A DNA stretch of 64,000 nucleotides from Crocinitomicaceae bacterium (lineage in GTDB: Bacteria; Bacteroidota; Bacteroidia; Flavobacteriales_D; Crocinitomicaceae), in assembly GCA_014762645.1 (NCBI GenBank), contig JABURP010000017.1:62001-126000 (forward strand), read 5' to 3'. A program made the position numbers and the translations under genes. Below the pieces are notes generated by a model that had not been told where the DNA came from, ran no database searches, and worked only from the letters and a program-made list of their open reading frames with translations. Below are positions 45,801 to 53,827 of the stretch, one piece after another; position 1 is the first letter of the stretch; every line of letters starts with the position of its first letter.

Positions 45801-48544
45801 GCTTGCGCTTGTACAGCAGCTTCCGCCATCATTTTGTGTTTTCCTTTAGATTTTCTGATTTTACAAGATACTACTTTATACTCTGGACACATTGATTCTG
45901 AACAGTGTTCATCTGAGGTAATAATATTCAACATGATCTCAGGGAAATGGAAGGTTGAACTCAATATTCCCGGTTTCATTTCATCTGTAATAACAGCTTT
46001 TATATCAACTTTACCACGAGGTGATTCAACACAAACCATATCGCCGTCAGAAATTCCGTTGGCCTTTGCGTCATCCGGGTGTATTAATAGTACATCTTCC
46101 TTCAGGATCTCAACATTTCCTGTTCTTCGGGTCATTGCCCCACAATTGTAATGCTCAAGCTCCCGGTTTGTAGTAATGATATACGGATAGTCATCACTAT
46201 GTGCCGCTACTTCATGCGATTCCTCATACGGGAAGAATGAGAATTTTCCTTTACCACGTTTAAATTCATGGATGTGTAGCATGTCAGTATCACTACCGTC
46301 AGCCTGAATTGGCCATTGCTTACCATTTTTTCCTAGCTCTTCCCAAACAGCACCTCTAAAGAATGGTACAATTTGCGATACTTCTTCCAGTACGCCGGCT
46401 GCAGTATAGTCAGGTTGCTCATATCCCATTCGGTTCATGATATCTACTATAATTTGACCGTCTGGCTTAGTACCTTCAATTGGCTCAACTACTTTATTTA
46501 CGCGTTGAACTCTTCGTTCTCCATTCGTAAATGTTCCTTCTTTTTCAAGGAATGATGCTCCCGGAAGAACAACGGTAGCGTGTTTAGCTGTTTCTGTCAT
46601 GAACAATTCCTGAACGATTAACAACTCCAGGCTGTCCATAGCTTTTTTAACCTTATTGGTATTTGGGTCCGTCTGTACAACGTCCTCACCAATAATCCAT
46701 AATGCTTTTAATTTTCCTTCAATTGCTGCATCAAACATTTCAGGAATTTTGTACCCTATGTGATCAGGTACTAAATCTGAACCGTAAAAAGCTTTGTATT
46801 TAGCATTGTTATCCGGGTTGGTTACATCCAGGTAACCCGCGCCCTGATGGGGTTGTGCTCCCATATCAGCTGCTCCCTGAACATTGTTTTGTCCACGAAG
46901 TGGGTTAACTCCGGCACCTCGTTTTCCAATGTTTCCGGTGATCATAGCCAGGTCTGCAATTAGTTGAACGGTAAAGGTTCCTTGCAAATGTTCCGTAACT
47001 CCAAGACCATGGAATTCCATAGCAGCTTTTGCGTTGGCATAAGCCAGTGCTGCTTCGCGTACAAGTTCTTTATCTACTCCTGTAACCGCCTGGAGTTCAT
47101 CCATGTCTAACTGGAGAATTTCTTCTTTGAACTCTTCGTAACCTTCACATCTGCTTTCTACGAAGTCTTTATCCTCAACTCCTTCTGAAATTATATAATA
47201 CAGCATCATATTTAATAATGCTACATTGGTTCCAGGGGTTAATTGCAGGTGGTATGTTGCGTATTTTGCGAGTTCAATTTTTCTAGGATCAATAATAATA
47301 CTCGTGACATTTTTCATGAGTTTCTGCTTGATCTTAGCTCCGGTAACCGGGTGAGCGGCGGTTGGATTTGCTCCGATAATTAAAATACAATCTGTGTAAT
47401 CCAAATCTTTTATTGAGTTCGTAGCTGCTCCTGTTCCGAACGCTCTTTGCATTCCAAGCGCAGTAGGAGAGTGGCAAACCCGTGCACAACAATCAATGTT
47501 GTTAGTCCCAACTACCGCACGCATAAACTTCTGCATGAGATAGTTTTCTTCGTTGGGTGTTCGTGCTGAAGAAATTCCAGCAATAGAATCAGGCGTTCCT
47601 TCTGCTAATATACGTTTCAGTTCACCTGCAATAAAGTCATAAGCCTCATCCCAGCTAACTTCTTTGAATTCACCATTTTTCTGTTTAATTAATGGAGAAC
47701 GCAATCGATCTTCGTGATTATAAAACCCAAAAGCATACCGCCCTTTAAGACAGGTGTGTCCTTCGTTAGCGGTAGCATCATACGGCGCTTGTATAGATAG
47801 GATTTCTCCATTTCTAGTTGAGACATCAAGGTTGCAACCCACTCCACAGTACGTACAAACGGTTCGCGTAACTTCGGATGTCTTAATGGCTTTAGACTGG
47901 AAAATGTCGGATATCGCAGAAGTAGGACAAGCCTGAGAACAGGCTCCACAACTTACACAATCCGAATCCATAAATGATTGGTCAAGTCCTTTAACGATAT
48001 GACTATCAAAACCTCTTCCAGCCATATTTAGGATAAACTCTCCCTGCACTTCATCACAAGCGCGTACACATCTGTAACAATTAATACATTTAGACAGGTC
48101 AGATGTCATATAAGGGTGAGATAGGTCTTTTTCTTTATCAAGGTGGTTGTCACCTTCTTCGTAACGCACATCACGAATTCCCACTTCTGCTGCAACATCC
48201 TGAAGTTCACAATTTCCATTTACTTCACAGGTCAAACAATCCAATGGATGATCTGTCAAAACAAGTTCGATTATGTTCTTTCTCAACCGTTGAACATTAT
48301 CTGATTCAGGGTAGATATATTGTCCTTCAGCAATAGGTGTGTGACATGATGCAACGGTTTTTGTGCCTCCGTCTTTATCGAGTGCCACATCTACACTACA
48401 TACACGGCAAGACCCAAAAGGATCAAGGTTTGGTGCGTCACATAGGGTAGGTACTTTTTCTGAATGGTGTCTTCGGAGAAAACTTAAAATTGTTTCTCCT
48501 TCCTGCATTTCAAATGGAATATTGTTGATGTATGCAACTTTCAT
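45797..48544 (-). CDS. fdhF: Formate dehydrogenase catalytic (alpha) subunit, Cys type
   Basis: A 915-residue molybdenum/tungsten formate dehydrogenase alpha subunit, oxidising formate to CO2. In order it has a 2Fe-2S domain (Cys35, 46, 49, 67), a NuoG-like His-Cys cluster (His99, Cys103, 106, 112), two 4Fe-4S ferredoxin clusters (Cys153/156/159/163 and 196/199/202/206), and the cluster of the catalytic domain VCTYCGVGC (Cys230, 233, 237, 265). The catalytic site is CARVCHSP: Cys357 stands where E. coli FdhF has selenocysteine, next to His358, so it is a cysteine enzyme. RGQNNVQGAADMG and the C-terminal bis-MGD domain (TRRTGNVEILKEDVLLIHP) match. The layout is that of soluble NAD-dependent FdsA/FdhA. 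It would pair with the fused FdsG-FdsB at 49704; an asparaginase gene stands between. No fdhD is in the window. Confidence 0.94.
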   Translation of the reverse strand: MKVAYINNIPFEMQEGETILSFLRRHHSEKVPTLCDAPNLDPFGSCRVCSVDVALDKDGGTKTVASCHTPIAEGQYIYPESDNVQRLRKNIIELVLTDHPLDCLTCEVNGNCELQDVAAEVGIRDVRYEEGDNHLDKEKDLSHPYMTSDLSKCINCYRCVRACDEVQGEFILNMAGRGFDSHIVKGLDQSFMDSDCVSCGACSQACPTSAISDIFQSKAIKTSEVTRTVCTYCGVGCNLDVSTRNGEILSIQAPYDATANEGHTCLKGRYAFGFYNHEDRLRSPLIKQKNGEFKEVSWDEAYDFIAGELKRILAEGTPDSIAGISSARTPNEENYLMQKFMRAVVGTNNIDCCARVCHSPTALGMQRAFGTGAATNSIKDLDYTDCILIIGANPTAAHPVTGAKIKQKLMKNVTSIIIDPRKIELAKYATYHLQLTPGTNVALLNMMLYYIISEGVEDKDFVESRCEGYEEFKEEILQLDMDELQAVTGVDKELVREAALAYANAKAAMEFHGLGVTEHLQGTFTVQLIADLAMITGNIGKRGAGVNPLRGQNNVQGAADMGAQPHQGAGYLDVTNPDNNAKYKAFYGSDLVPDHIGYKIPEMFDAAIEGKLKALWIIGEDVVQTDPNTNKVKKAMDSLELLIVQELFMTETAKHATVVLPGASFLEKEGTFTNGERRVQRVNKVVEPIEGTKPDGQIIVDIMNRMGYEQPDYTAAGVLEEVSQIVPFFRGAVWEELGKNGKQWPIQADGSDTDMLHIHEFKRGKGKFSFFPYEESHEVAAHSDDYPYIITTNRELEHYNCGAMTRRTGNVEILKEDVLLIHPDDAKANGISDGDMVCVESPRGKVDIKAVITDEMKPGILSSTFHFPEIMLNIITSDEHCSESMCPEYKVVSCKIRKSKGKHKMMAEAAVQAQA

Positions 48545-48604
48545 TGAGGTGATGTTTGTCTAAAGTATATCTGTTAAAGGTACCAAAATCTGAGGACTTT
48601 TCCA

Positions 48605-49612
48605 TTAGTTCCGGTCCCATTTTTTTTCGTACGAAGCGTCTATCATTTTATTGCGCTTATTGTCATTCAAGGCAATATTGAACCCTTCATAAATGCTGTA
48701 ACAGCCAAATTCTCCGTTTTTGTTTAAAGCGATAAAACCAACCTGCATATCTTTTTCCGAAGGATGTTTGGCAAGAATTCGTTTAACCATTTCTTTACAA
48801 GCTTCTTCTGGTGATTTACCTTGTCGCATTAATTCTACGATCATGGCGCTTCCGGCAACACGTATTACTGCTTCTCCGACTCCCGTTGCACAAGCGGCTC
48901 CAACTTCATTGTCTACAAAAAGCCCTGCTCCGATTATGGGAGAGTCACCAACGCGGCCATGCATTTTATATGCCAAACCACTGGTTGTACAGGCTCCGGA
49001 TAAGTTTCCTTCAGCATCAAGTGCCAGCATGCCAATCGTATCGTGATTCTCACGGTTGATAACGGGTTTGTAATCTGCTTTTTTGAGCCATTTTTGCCAG
49101 GCATCTTTTGCTTTTTCCGTTAGCAAATCTGTTTTTTTAAACCCACTTTGTAATGCGAACTCCAATGCACCTTGTCCGGCTAACATCACATGTGGTGTGT
49201 CTTCCATGACTTTTCTTGCCACAGAAATAGGGTTCTCAATATGTTGTAAAAAAGCTACTGAACCACATCTGCTTTGATGGTCCATGATACAGGCGTCTAA
49301 AGTAACATTTCCATCCCTGTCAGGTAATCCACCAAGTCCAACCGTCATATTCTCAGGGTCAGATTCGGTAACCCGAACACCTGCTTCAACTGCATCAAGG
49401 GCAGTCCCATTCTTTTCTAGAATTTCCCAGGCAGCTTTATTTGCCGCTTCTCCATGATTCCAGGTAGAAACTACTATGGGTTTAGTGGTTCCCTTATCTT
49501 CAAGAACTCCGGTAGTATTATCTTCGGAGTCGTTTTGGGCACAAGCTGTATTTGTCAGGAGACCGACCGTACCGAGGGCGCCTATTTTAATAAATTCTCT
49601 TCTGTCTTTCAT
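48605..49612 (-). CDS. Exported N4-(beta-N-acetylglucosaminyl)-L-asparaginase family enzyme
   Basis: A 335-residue Ntn-hydrolase of the glycosylasparaginase/isoaspartyl peptidase family (T2). It self-cleaves to expose a catalytic Thr in HDTIGMLALD (about residues 194-203); the partner region GLAYKMHGRVGDSPIIGAGLF and ACATGVGEAVIR are typical of glycosylasparaginase. The N-terminus MKDRREFIKIGALGTVGLL has a twin-arginine motif RREFIK, so it is exported folded by Tat; the following NTAC could also be a lipobox. It cleaves the GlcNAc-Asn link of glycopeptides or related beta-aspartyl bonds (family knowledge). It lies between the two formate dehydrogenase genes on the same strand, 60 and 91 bp away, with no evident functional tie. 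Confidence 0.93.
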   Translation of the reverse strand: MKDRREFIKIGALGTVGLLTNTACAQNDSEDNTTGVLEDKGTTKPIVVSTWNHGEAANKAAWEILEKNGTALDAVEAGVRVTESDPENMTVGLGGLPDRDGNVTLDACIMDHQSRCGSVAFLQHIENPISVARKVMEDTPHVMLAGQGALEFALQSGFKKTDLLTEKAKDAWQKWLKKADYKPVINRENHDTIGMLALDAEGNLSGACTTSGLAYKMHGRVGDSPIIGAGLFVDNEVGAACATGVGEAVIRVAGSAMIVELMRQGKSPEEACKEMVKRILAKHPSEKDMQVGFIALNKNGEFGCYSIYEGFNIALNDNKRNKMIDASYEKKWDRN

Positions 49613-49703
49613 GTTAATTTTTGTCCTACATTAATACATCTCAGGATGAACTGAGATTAAAGTTCTAATTGAGGTTTAAGGGAAATAGTTTTTAGCTGTA
49701 AGA

Positions 49704-51356
49704 CTACTTAAACATAGGCTTCAATTCTTCTTCAAAGTAGACAAGTGCATTTTGAATTGGTAATGGGATTCCACCGCCGTGTGCACAAAGTGAACCTGTT
49801 TCAAGGGTGTGAAGAAGGTCGTCTATGAGTTCACGATCTAATTTTGATTCCCCAGATGCTGCTTTTTTAAACATTTCGTGTCCTCTCTTGGTGCCTAAAC
49901 GACAAGGGAAACATTTACCGCAACTTTCGAAAGATGCAAAGTCAAAAAGATGTTCAATAAATTTAACGATTGGAAAAGATTCTGGTACGGATACCACGGA
50001 TGCATGGCCCAATAAGAAACCTTCTTTAGCGAAAGATTCAAAATCAACGGTAAGGTCATTAATTTTTGATACCGGAACGAGTCCACCGAGTGGGCCACCA
50101 ATTTGCATGGCTTTTACCGGAACTTTGAATCCGCCTCCAAGGTCATTTACAACGGTTGACAAAGGCGTGCCCATTTCTACTTCATAAACACCAGGGTTGT
50201 TGAAAAGGCTATCCAAACAAATCAGTTTTGTACCACTGGATCGCTCGGTTCCAATGGCCTTATATTTCTTACCTCCATTTTCAAGAATCCAATGAATGGC
50301 AGCTAATGTTTCAACATTGTTAACGATTGTCGGTTTATTGAAAAGTCCTTCTTGTGTAGGGTAGGGAGGTCGTGTCCGAACCTCAGGGCGCTGGCCTTCA
50401 ATCGAATTAATTAATGCGGTTTCTTCACCACAGATATACGCTCCCTGCGCATGTATTATCTTAAAATTGAAATTAAAACCAGAACCGAGAATGTTCTCTC
50501 CCAGCATGTTCTTCTCATAGAGTTCGTCAATGGCATCCTGTACTATTTTTACAGATTCAGGATATTCTGCTCGGATATAGACCAGTCCCCAATCGGCTCC
50601 AGTGACATATCCTGCTATCATCATTCCAAACAATACGGAATGGGGTTGTTTTTCTAACAAATATCTGTCTGAGTAAGCTCCAGGATCTCCTTCATCTGCA
50701 TTGCAGATAATGAACTTTTGATCGGAATCCATGTTTCTGCAGGATTCTAACTTCAAACCCATTGGAAAGCCTGCACCCCCGCGCCCTCGAATATTGGAAG
50801 TTTTTATTTCTTCAAGTATTGCTGTTGCATCTGTTTTGAGTGCAGTTTTTAATAATTCGTAGTACTTATCTACACCCGGAAAGTCCGCTGTGAGGATAGC
50901 CGGCCCGGATGCTTTGACCGTGTAGGAATCCTGATTTTGATCTGAATCTGATTTAATAATATCTGCAATATCATCTGCAGATTTAGCGGAATAATTTTTA
51001 CCGTTAAAGTGGAAAGCTGAGTTTTCATGACATCTTCCCAGGCAAGTCATGTGACCAATTTCATCCGCTGAAAAATGAGTTTCTAAAGCGCTCTGAACGT
51101 TGTCTTGCGTACCTGCGCACAGACAAGCTGTACCATTACATACATACGCCTTTTTACCTTGGTTTTCAGGCTTCATAAAATCGTAGAAGGTAGCTGTTCC
51201 ATACGTGGATGATAATCCAACCAGAAACTTTTTTGCCAACTGCTCAAGTTCCTCCTTTGAAGGAGTTCCTGTAGTTTTGGATGCTACCCCTAATTCTTCA
51301 AAAAGGCTTTCCTGAACGCCCTTTCTTCCAGCTAATTCACTGAAGTTTTTTGACAT
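49704..51356 (-). CDS. Fused FdsG-FdsB (NuoE-NuoF-like) NADH-binding subunit of formate dehydrogenase
   Basis: A 550-residue fusion. The N-terminal 135 residues are a thioredoxin-like 2Fe-2S domain (NuoE/FdsG type) with Cys73, Cys78, Cys105 and Cys109 in the C-x4-C and C-x3-C spacing. The rest is a NuoF/FdsB-type flavoprotein: the FMN/NAD part has IRGRGGAGFPMGLK, CNADEGDPGAYSDR and AYICGEETALINSIEGQ, and the 4Fe-4S site is SCGKCFPCRLG with a fourth Cys in GSLCAHGGGIP. It passes electrons from formate to NAD+. Because the catalytic subunit nearby is of FdsA type and no other Nuo genes are present, I assign it to formate dehydrogenase rather than complex I. It is 91 bp upstream of the asparaginase gene. 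Confidence 0.92.
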   Translation of the reverse strand: MSKNFSELAGRKGVQESLFEELGVASKTTGTPSKEELEQLAKKFLVGLSSTYGTATFYDFMKPENQGKKAYVCNGTACLCAGTQDNVQSALETHFSADEIGHMTCLGRCHENSAFHFNGKNYSAKSADDIADIIKSDSDQNQDSYTVKASGPAILTADFPGVDKYYELLKTALKTDATAILEEIKTSNIRGRGGAGFPMGLKLESCRNMDSDQKFIICNADEGDPGAYSDRYLLEKQPHSVLFGMMIAGYVTGADWGLVYIRAEYPESVKIVQDAIDELYEKNMLGENILGSGFNFNFKIIHAQGAYICGEETALINSIEGQRPEVRTRPPYPTQEGLFNKPTIVNNVETLAAIHWILENGGKKYKAIGTERSSGTKLICLDSLFNNPGVYEVEMGTPLSTVVNDLGGGFKVPVKAMQIGGPLGGLVPVSKINDLTVDFESFAKEGFLLGHASVVSVPESFPIVKFIEHLFDFASFESCGKCFPCRLGTKRGHEMFKKAASGESKLDRELIDDLLHTLETGSLCAHGGGIPLPIQNALVYFEEELKPMFK

Positions 51357-51431
51357 GTGTAATGATGTTTACTAAATAAGGTCTTAAATATACGAAAAAA
51401 AGGAACTGAAACCACCTCATCCCTTTAAACA

Positions 51432-52202
51432 TCAGTATTTCAGATGTCTTACTGATTTACCTTTGTTTTTTATCTCTTTCAGTGAGTCAACTCCAATCTT
51501 TATGTGTTCTTCAACAAAATTTGCTGAAACACTGGCATCACTTTGAGAGGTTTTGACACCTTCAGGAACCATAGGTTGATCAGAGACGAGAAGCAAAGCA
51601 CCAACAGGAATTTTATTAAAGAAGCCGGTGCTGAATAATGTAGCAGTTTCCATGTCAATGGCCATTGCCCTGATTTTTCTCAAATAAGCTTTGAATTGAG
51701 TGTCATGTTCCCAAACTCTTCTGTTGGTGGTATACACAGTACCTGTCCAATAATCTTTGCCATATTCCCGTACCGTGGTAGATACGGCTCGTTGAAGTGT
51801 AAATGCCGGTAGAGCCGGAACTTCAGGTGGAAAGTAGTCATTGGAAGTACCTTCACCTCGTATGGCAGCAATCGGTAGGATCAGGTCTCCAATCGCAGTT
51901 TTTCGTTTAAGACCACCACATTTACCAAGAAAAAGGCATGCTTTGGGTGAAACAGCACTGAGAAGATCCATTATTGTTGCTGCATTAGCACTCCCCATGG
52001 TGAAGTTGATCATGGTTATTCCTTTATGTGTAACCGTAGGCATTGCCTTGTCCTTACCAATGATTGGTGCATCATAGAGTTCAGCAAATTTCTCCATGTA
52101 TCCCCCGAAATTGGTCAACAGAATATACTTTCCAAACCCTTTAAGGGGTGTACCCGTGTACCGCGTCAACCAATCATTTACAATTTCTTGTTTTGTCTTC
52201 AT
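51432..52202 (-). CDS. amn: AMP nucleosidase
   Basis: A 256-residue nucleosidase of the short (Bacteroidota-type) Amn family, which splits AMP into adenine and ribose-5-phosphate. Landmarks are FTMGSANAATIMDLL, a nucleoside phosphorylase-like LFLGKCGGLKRKTAIGDLILP, AIRGEGTSNDYFPPEVPALP, and IDMETATLFSTGF with the conserved E-x-A/T substrate segment, then VSDQPMVPEGVKT. It lacks the long N-terminal regulatory domain of the E. coli enzyme (484 residues). It has 75 bp to the formate dehydrogenase diaphorase gene downstream and could be co-transcribed with it. Confidence 0.94.
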   Translation of the reverse strand: MKTKQEIVNDWLTRYTGTPLKGFGKYILLTNFGGYMEKFAELYDAPIIGKDKAMPTVTHKGITMINFTMGSANAATIMDLLSAVSPKACLFLGKCGGLKRKTAIGDLILPIAAIRGEGTSNDYFPPEVPALPAFTLQRAVSTTVREYGKDYWTGTVYTTNRRVWEHDTQFKAYLRKIRAMAIDMETATLFSTGFFNKIPVGALLLVSDQPMVPEGVKTSQSDASVSANFVEEHIKIGVDSLKEIKNKGKSVRHLKY

Positions 52203-52212
52203 ATTTTACGTT

Positions 52213-52248
52213 AAAAAAAAGCTTCTTCCGATTACCAGAAGAAGCTTT
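52213..52248 (-). terminator. Rho-independent terminator after the Cys-rich lipoprotein
   Basis: A perfect 11-bp stem AAAGCTTCTTC (52218-52228) and GAAGAAGCTTT (52238-52248) with a 9-nt loop; on the minus strand it is followed by a run of T (complement of the A-run 52213-52220). It ends the Cys-rich lipoprotein transcript before amn. Confidence 0.93.
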
Positions 52249-52268
52249 GGAATATTTTATCAGGCCTT

Positions 52269-52670
52269 TTATTCGCCCGCTGGAGACCCAACTTCATTGA
52301 GATGATCGTGACCGCCACAACATGCTTCAGTGCAGTCATCACAACATTTTTGACCATCTGTACAACAAGCATCACCTGTTGCGCAAGCTTCTATGCATTT
52401 ATCACAACATTTGTCACAATTCGCTTCAGAACCATCTGCTTTATCTTTTGAGCAGGATTTCTCACAATTTTTATCTCCTTTGCAACATTTCTTGTCTGCT
52501 TTGTCACCACATGATTTATGACAGTGTTTTTTGTCTTCGGAATCCTCATTTTCTGCAAGCTCTTCCGTGTTTGCTTCTGCATTATCTTCAGTCGTTTCTT
52601 GTTCTTCTCCTCCGCAGGAAACTAAAAACAAACTAAAACAAATTATAGGTAAATACCAGATGAATTTCAT
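52269..52670 (-). CDS. Cys-rich lipoprotein, possible metal-binding
   Basis: A 133-residue lipoprotein from ATG 52670 (a TTG at 52676 would add 2 residues). The lipobox is FLVSC. An acidic Glu/Asn-rich linker follows (about 25-48), then about 75 residues with 18 cysteines, many as CC pairs or CxxC: KKHCHKSCGDK, KKCCKGDKNCEKSC, NCDKCCDKCIEAC, DACCTDGQKCCDDC and EACCGGHDH. Lys, Asp and His fill the gaps. This looks like a metallothionein-like metal trap or a disulfide-knotted surface peptide; no aromatic core is visible. I do not recognise the family. It is a single-gene unit with the strong terminator just downstream. Confidence 0.8.
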   Translation of the reverse strand: MKFIWYLPIICFSLFLVSCGGEEQETTEDNAEANTEELAENEDSEDKKHCHKSCGDKADKKCCKGDKNCEKSCSKDKADGSEANCDKCCDKCIEACATGDACCTDGQKCCDDCTEACCGGHDHLNEVGSPAGE

Positions 52671-52756
52671 ATACAATTTTATCTAATGATTTGTACGAAT
52701 TTACTCATTTTTATTGAATCTCTTTTGGAGTAATATTCCTAACTTCACGCGGTTAT

Positions 52757-53827
52757 ATGGAAGTGAAGAAACATCATCCGGTATTCAATGCACTCTTACT
52801 AGCTTTGGTGTTGTATGGTCTTTTTGTAGGTAAGCACTTACTTATACCTCTTGTAATGGCCATTGTTGTATGGTATTTGATCAATGCAATTGGCGCTCAA
52901 ATAGGCCGTATAGAGATATCGGGAAAGCATTTCCCAAAATGGTTGAGAACAACATTGGCAGTTTTAGTCGTGTTTTCGTTTTTTTGGTTTGTTGGAAGAT
53001 TGGTGATTGCTAACCTTGAGGAGTTTGAAGAGGTTGCTCCGGAGTACAACGAACGGATTAGGTTTTTATCGGCTGAAATAAGCCAGCGATTTGATGTTCC
53101 AACCTTCGAAGAAATTAGTCGTGAGGTCGATTTGCGTAAAATCGCGGGGGGGTTGTTGAATTCGTCATTTGGTTTTTTAAGTGCGCTGTTAGTAGTGATT
53201 TTTTATGTGGTTTTCCTCATGCTTGAACAGAACATCTTTGGTAAAAAACTTGACCTCATTTTTACACATAGAAAGAACAAGGTTCAGTTTTTTCAAATCA
53301 TGAATCGCATAGATCATTCCATGAAGACTTATCTATCTGTAAAAACATTAATGTCTTTATTGGTTGCGGTTTGTACATATATTATTATCATCTCCTTTGG
53401 AGTGGACTTTGCCATTCTCTGGGCATTCTTTACGTTTCTTCTGAACTATATTCCATTCGTAGGTTCCTTTATTGCCATTTTATTGCCGTCACTACTTTCT
53501 TTGTTACAGTTTGGTGATCCGGTGATATCCCTGGTTATCTTTCTTATTTTAAATGGAGTTCAGGTGATTGTAGGTAATTATTTGGAACCGAGACTTGTGG
53601 GGAAATCACTGAACTTAAGCCCTTTAGTGGTTGTGCTTTCTTTGGCATTTTGGGGGTCACTTTGGGGAATTGCAGGAATGTTCCTTTGCGTACCTATTAC
53701 TGTAGCAGTGATGATTATACTGAGTCAGTTTCCGAGTACACGAACAGCAGCAATCTTGTTGTCAGCTGGTAACGATCCTGCCGCAAGGGTTAAAAAGTCT
53801 AGTTCTGACGATTCAAAATCGCAATAG
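52757..53827 (+). CDS. AI-2E family (PerM-like) membrane permease
   Basis: A 356-residue membrane protein of the AI-2 exporter/PerM family with about eight helices. Landmarks are the short N-terminal helices (ALLLALVLYGLFVGKHLLIPLVMAIVVWYLI), the amphipathic central loop FDVPTFEEISREVDL, and the C-terminal half with IMNRIDHSMKTYLSVKTLMSLL, FLLNYIPFVGSFIA and NYLEPRLVGKSLNLSPLVVVLSLAFWGSLWG. The family exports AI-2 in a few cases and moves Na+/H+ in others, so the substrate is open. Its 3' end overlaps that of the convergent recQ gene by 29 bp, with both proteins using the shared bases in different frames. Confidence 0.92.
   Translation: MEVKKHHPVFNALLLALVLYGLFVGKHLLIPLVMAIVVWYLINAIGAQIGRIEISGKHFPKWLRTTLAVLVVFSFFWFVGRLVIANLEEFEEVAPEYNERIRFLSAEISQRFDVPTFEEISREVDLRKIAGGLLNSSFGFLSALLVVIFYVVFLMLEQNIFGKKLDLIFTHRKNKVQFFQIMNRIDHSMKTYLSVKTLMSLLVAVCTYIIIISFGVDFAILWAFFTFLLNYIPFVGSFIAILLPSLLSLLQFGDPVISLVIFLILNGVQVIVGNYLEPRLVGKSLNLSPLVVVLSLAFWGSLWGIAGMFLCVPITVAVMIILSQFPSTRTAAILLSAGNDPAARVKKSSSDDSKSQ

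Noticed and set aside
49704-51356. Complex I (NuoEF)
   Set aside because: The fusion and the lack of other nuo genes, plus the adjacent formate dehydrogenase catalytic subunit, favour a formate dehydrogenase diaphorase.
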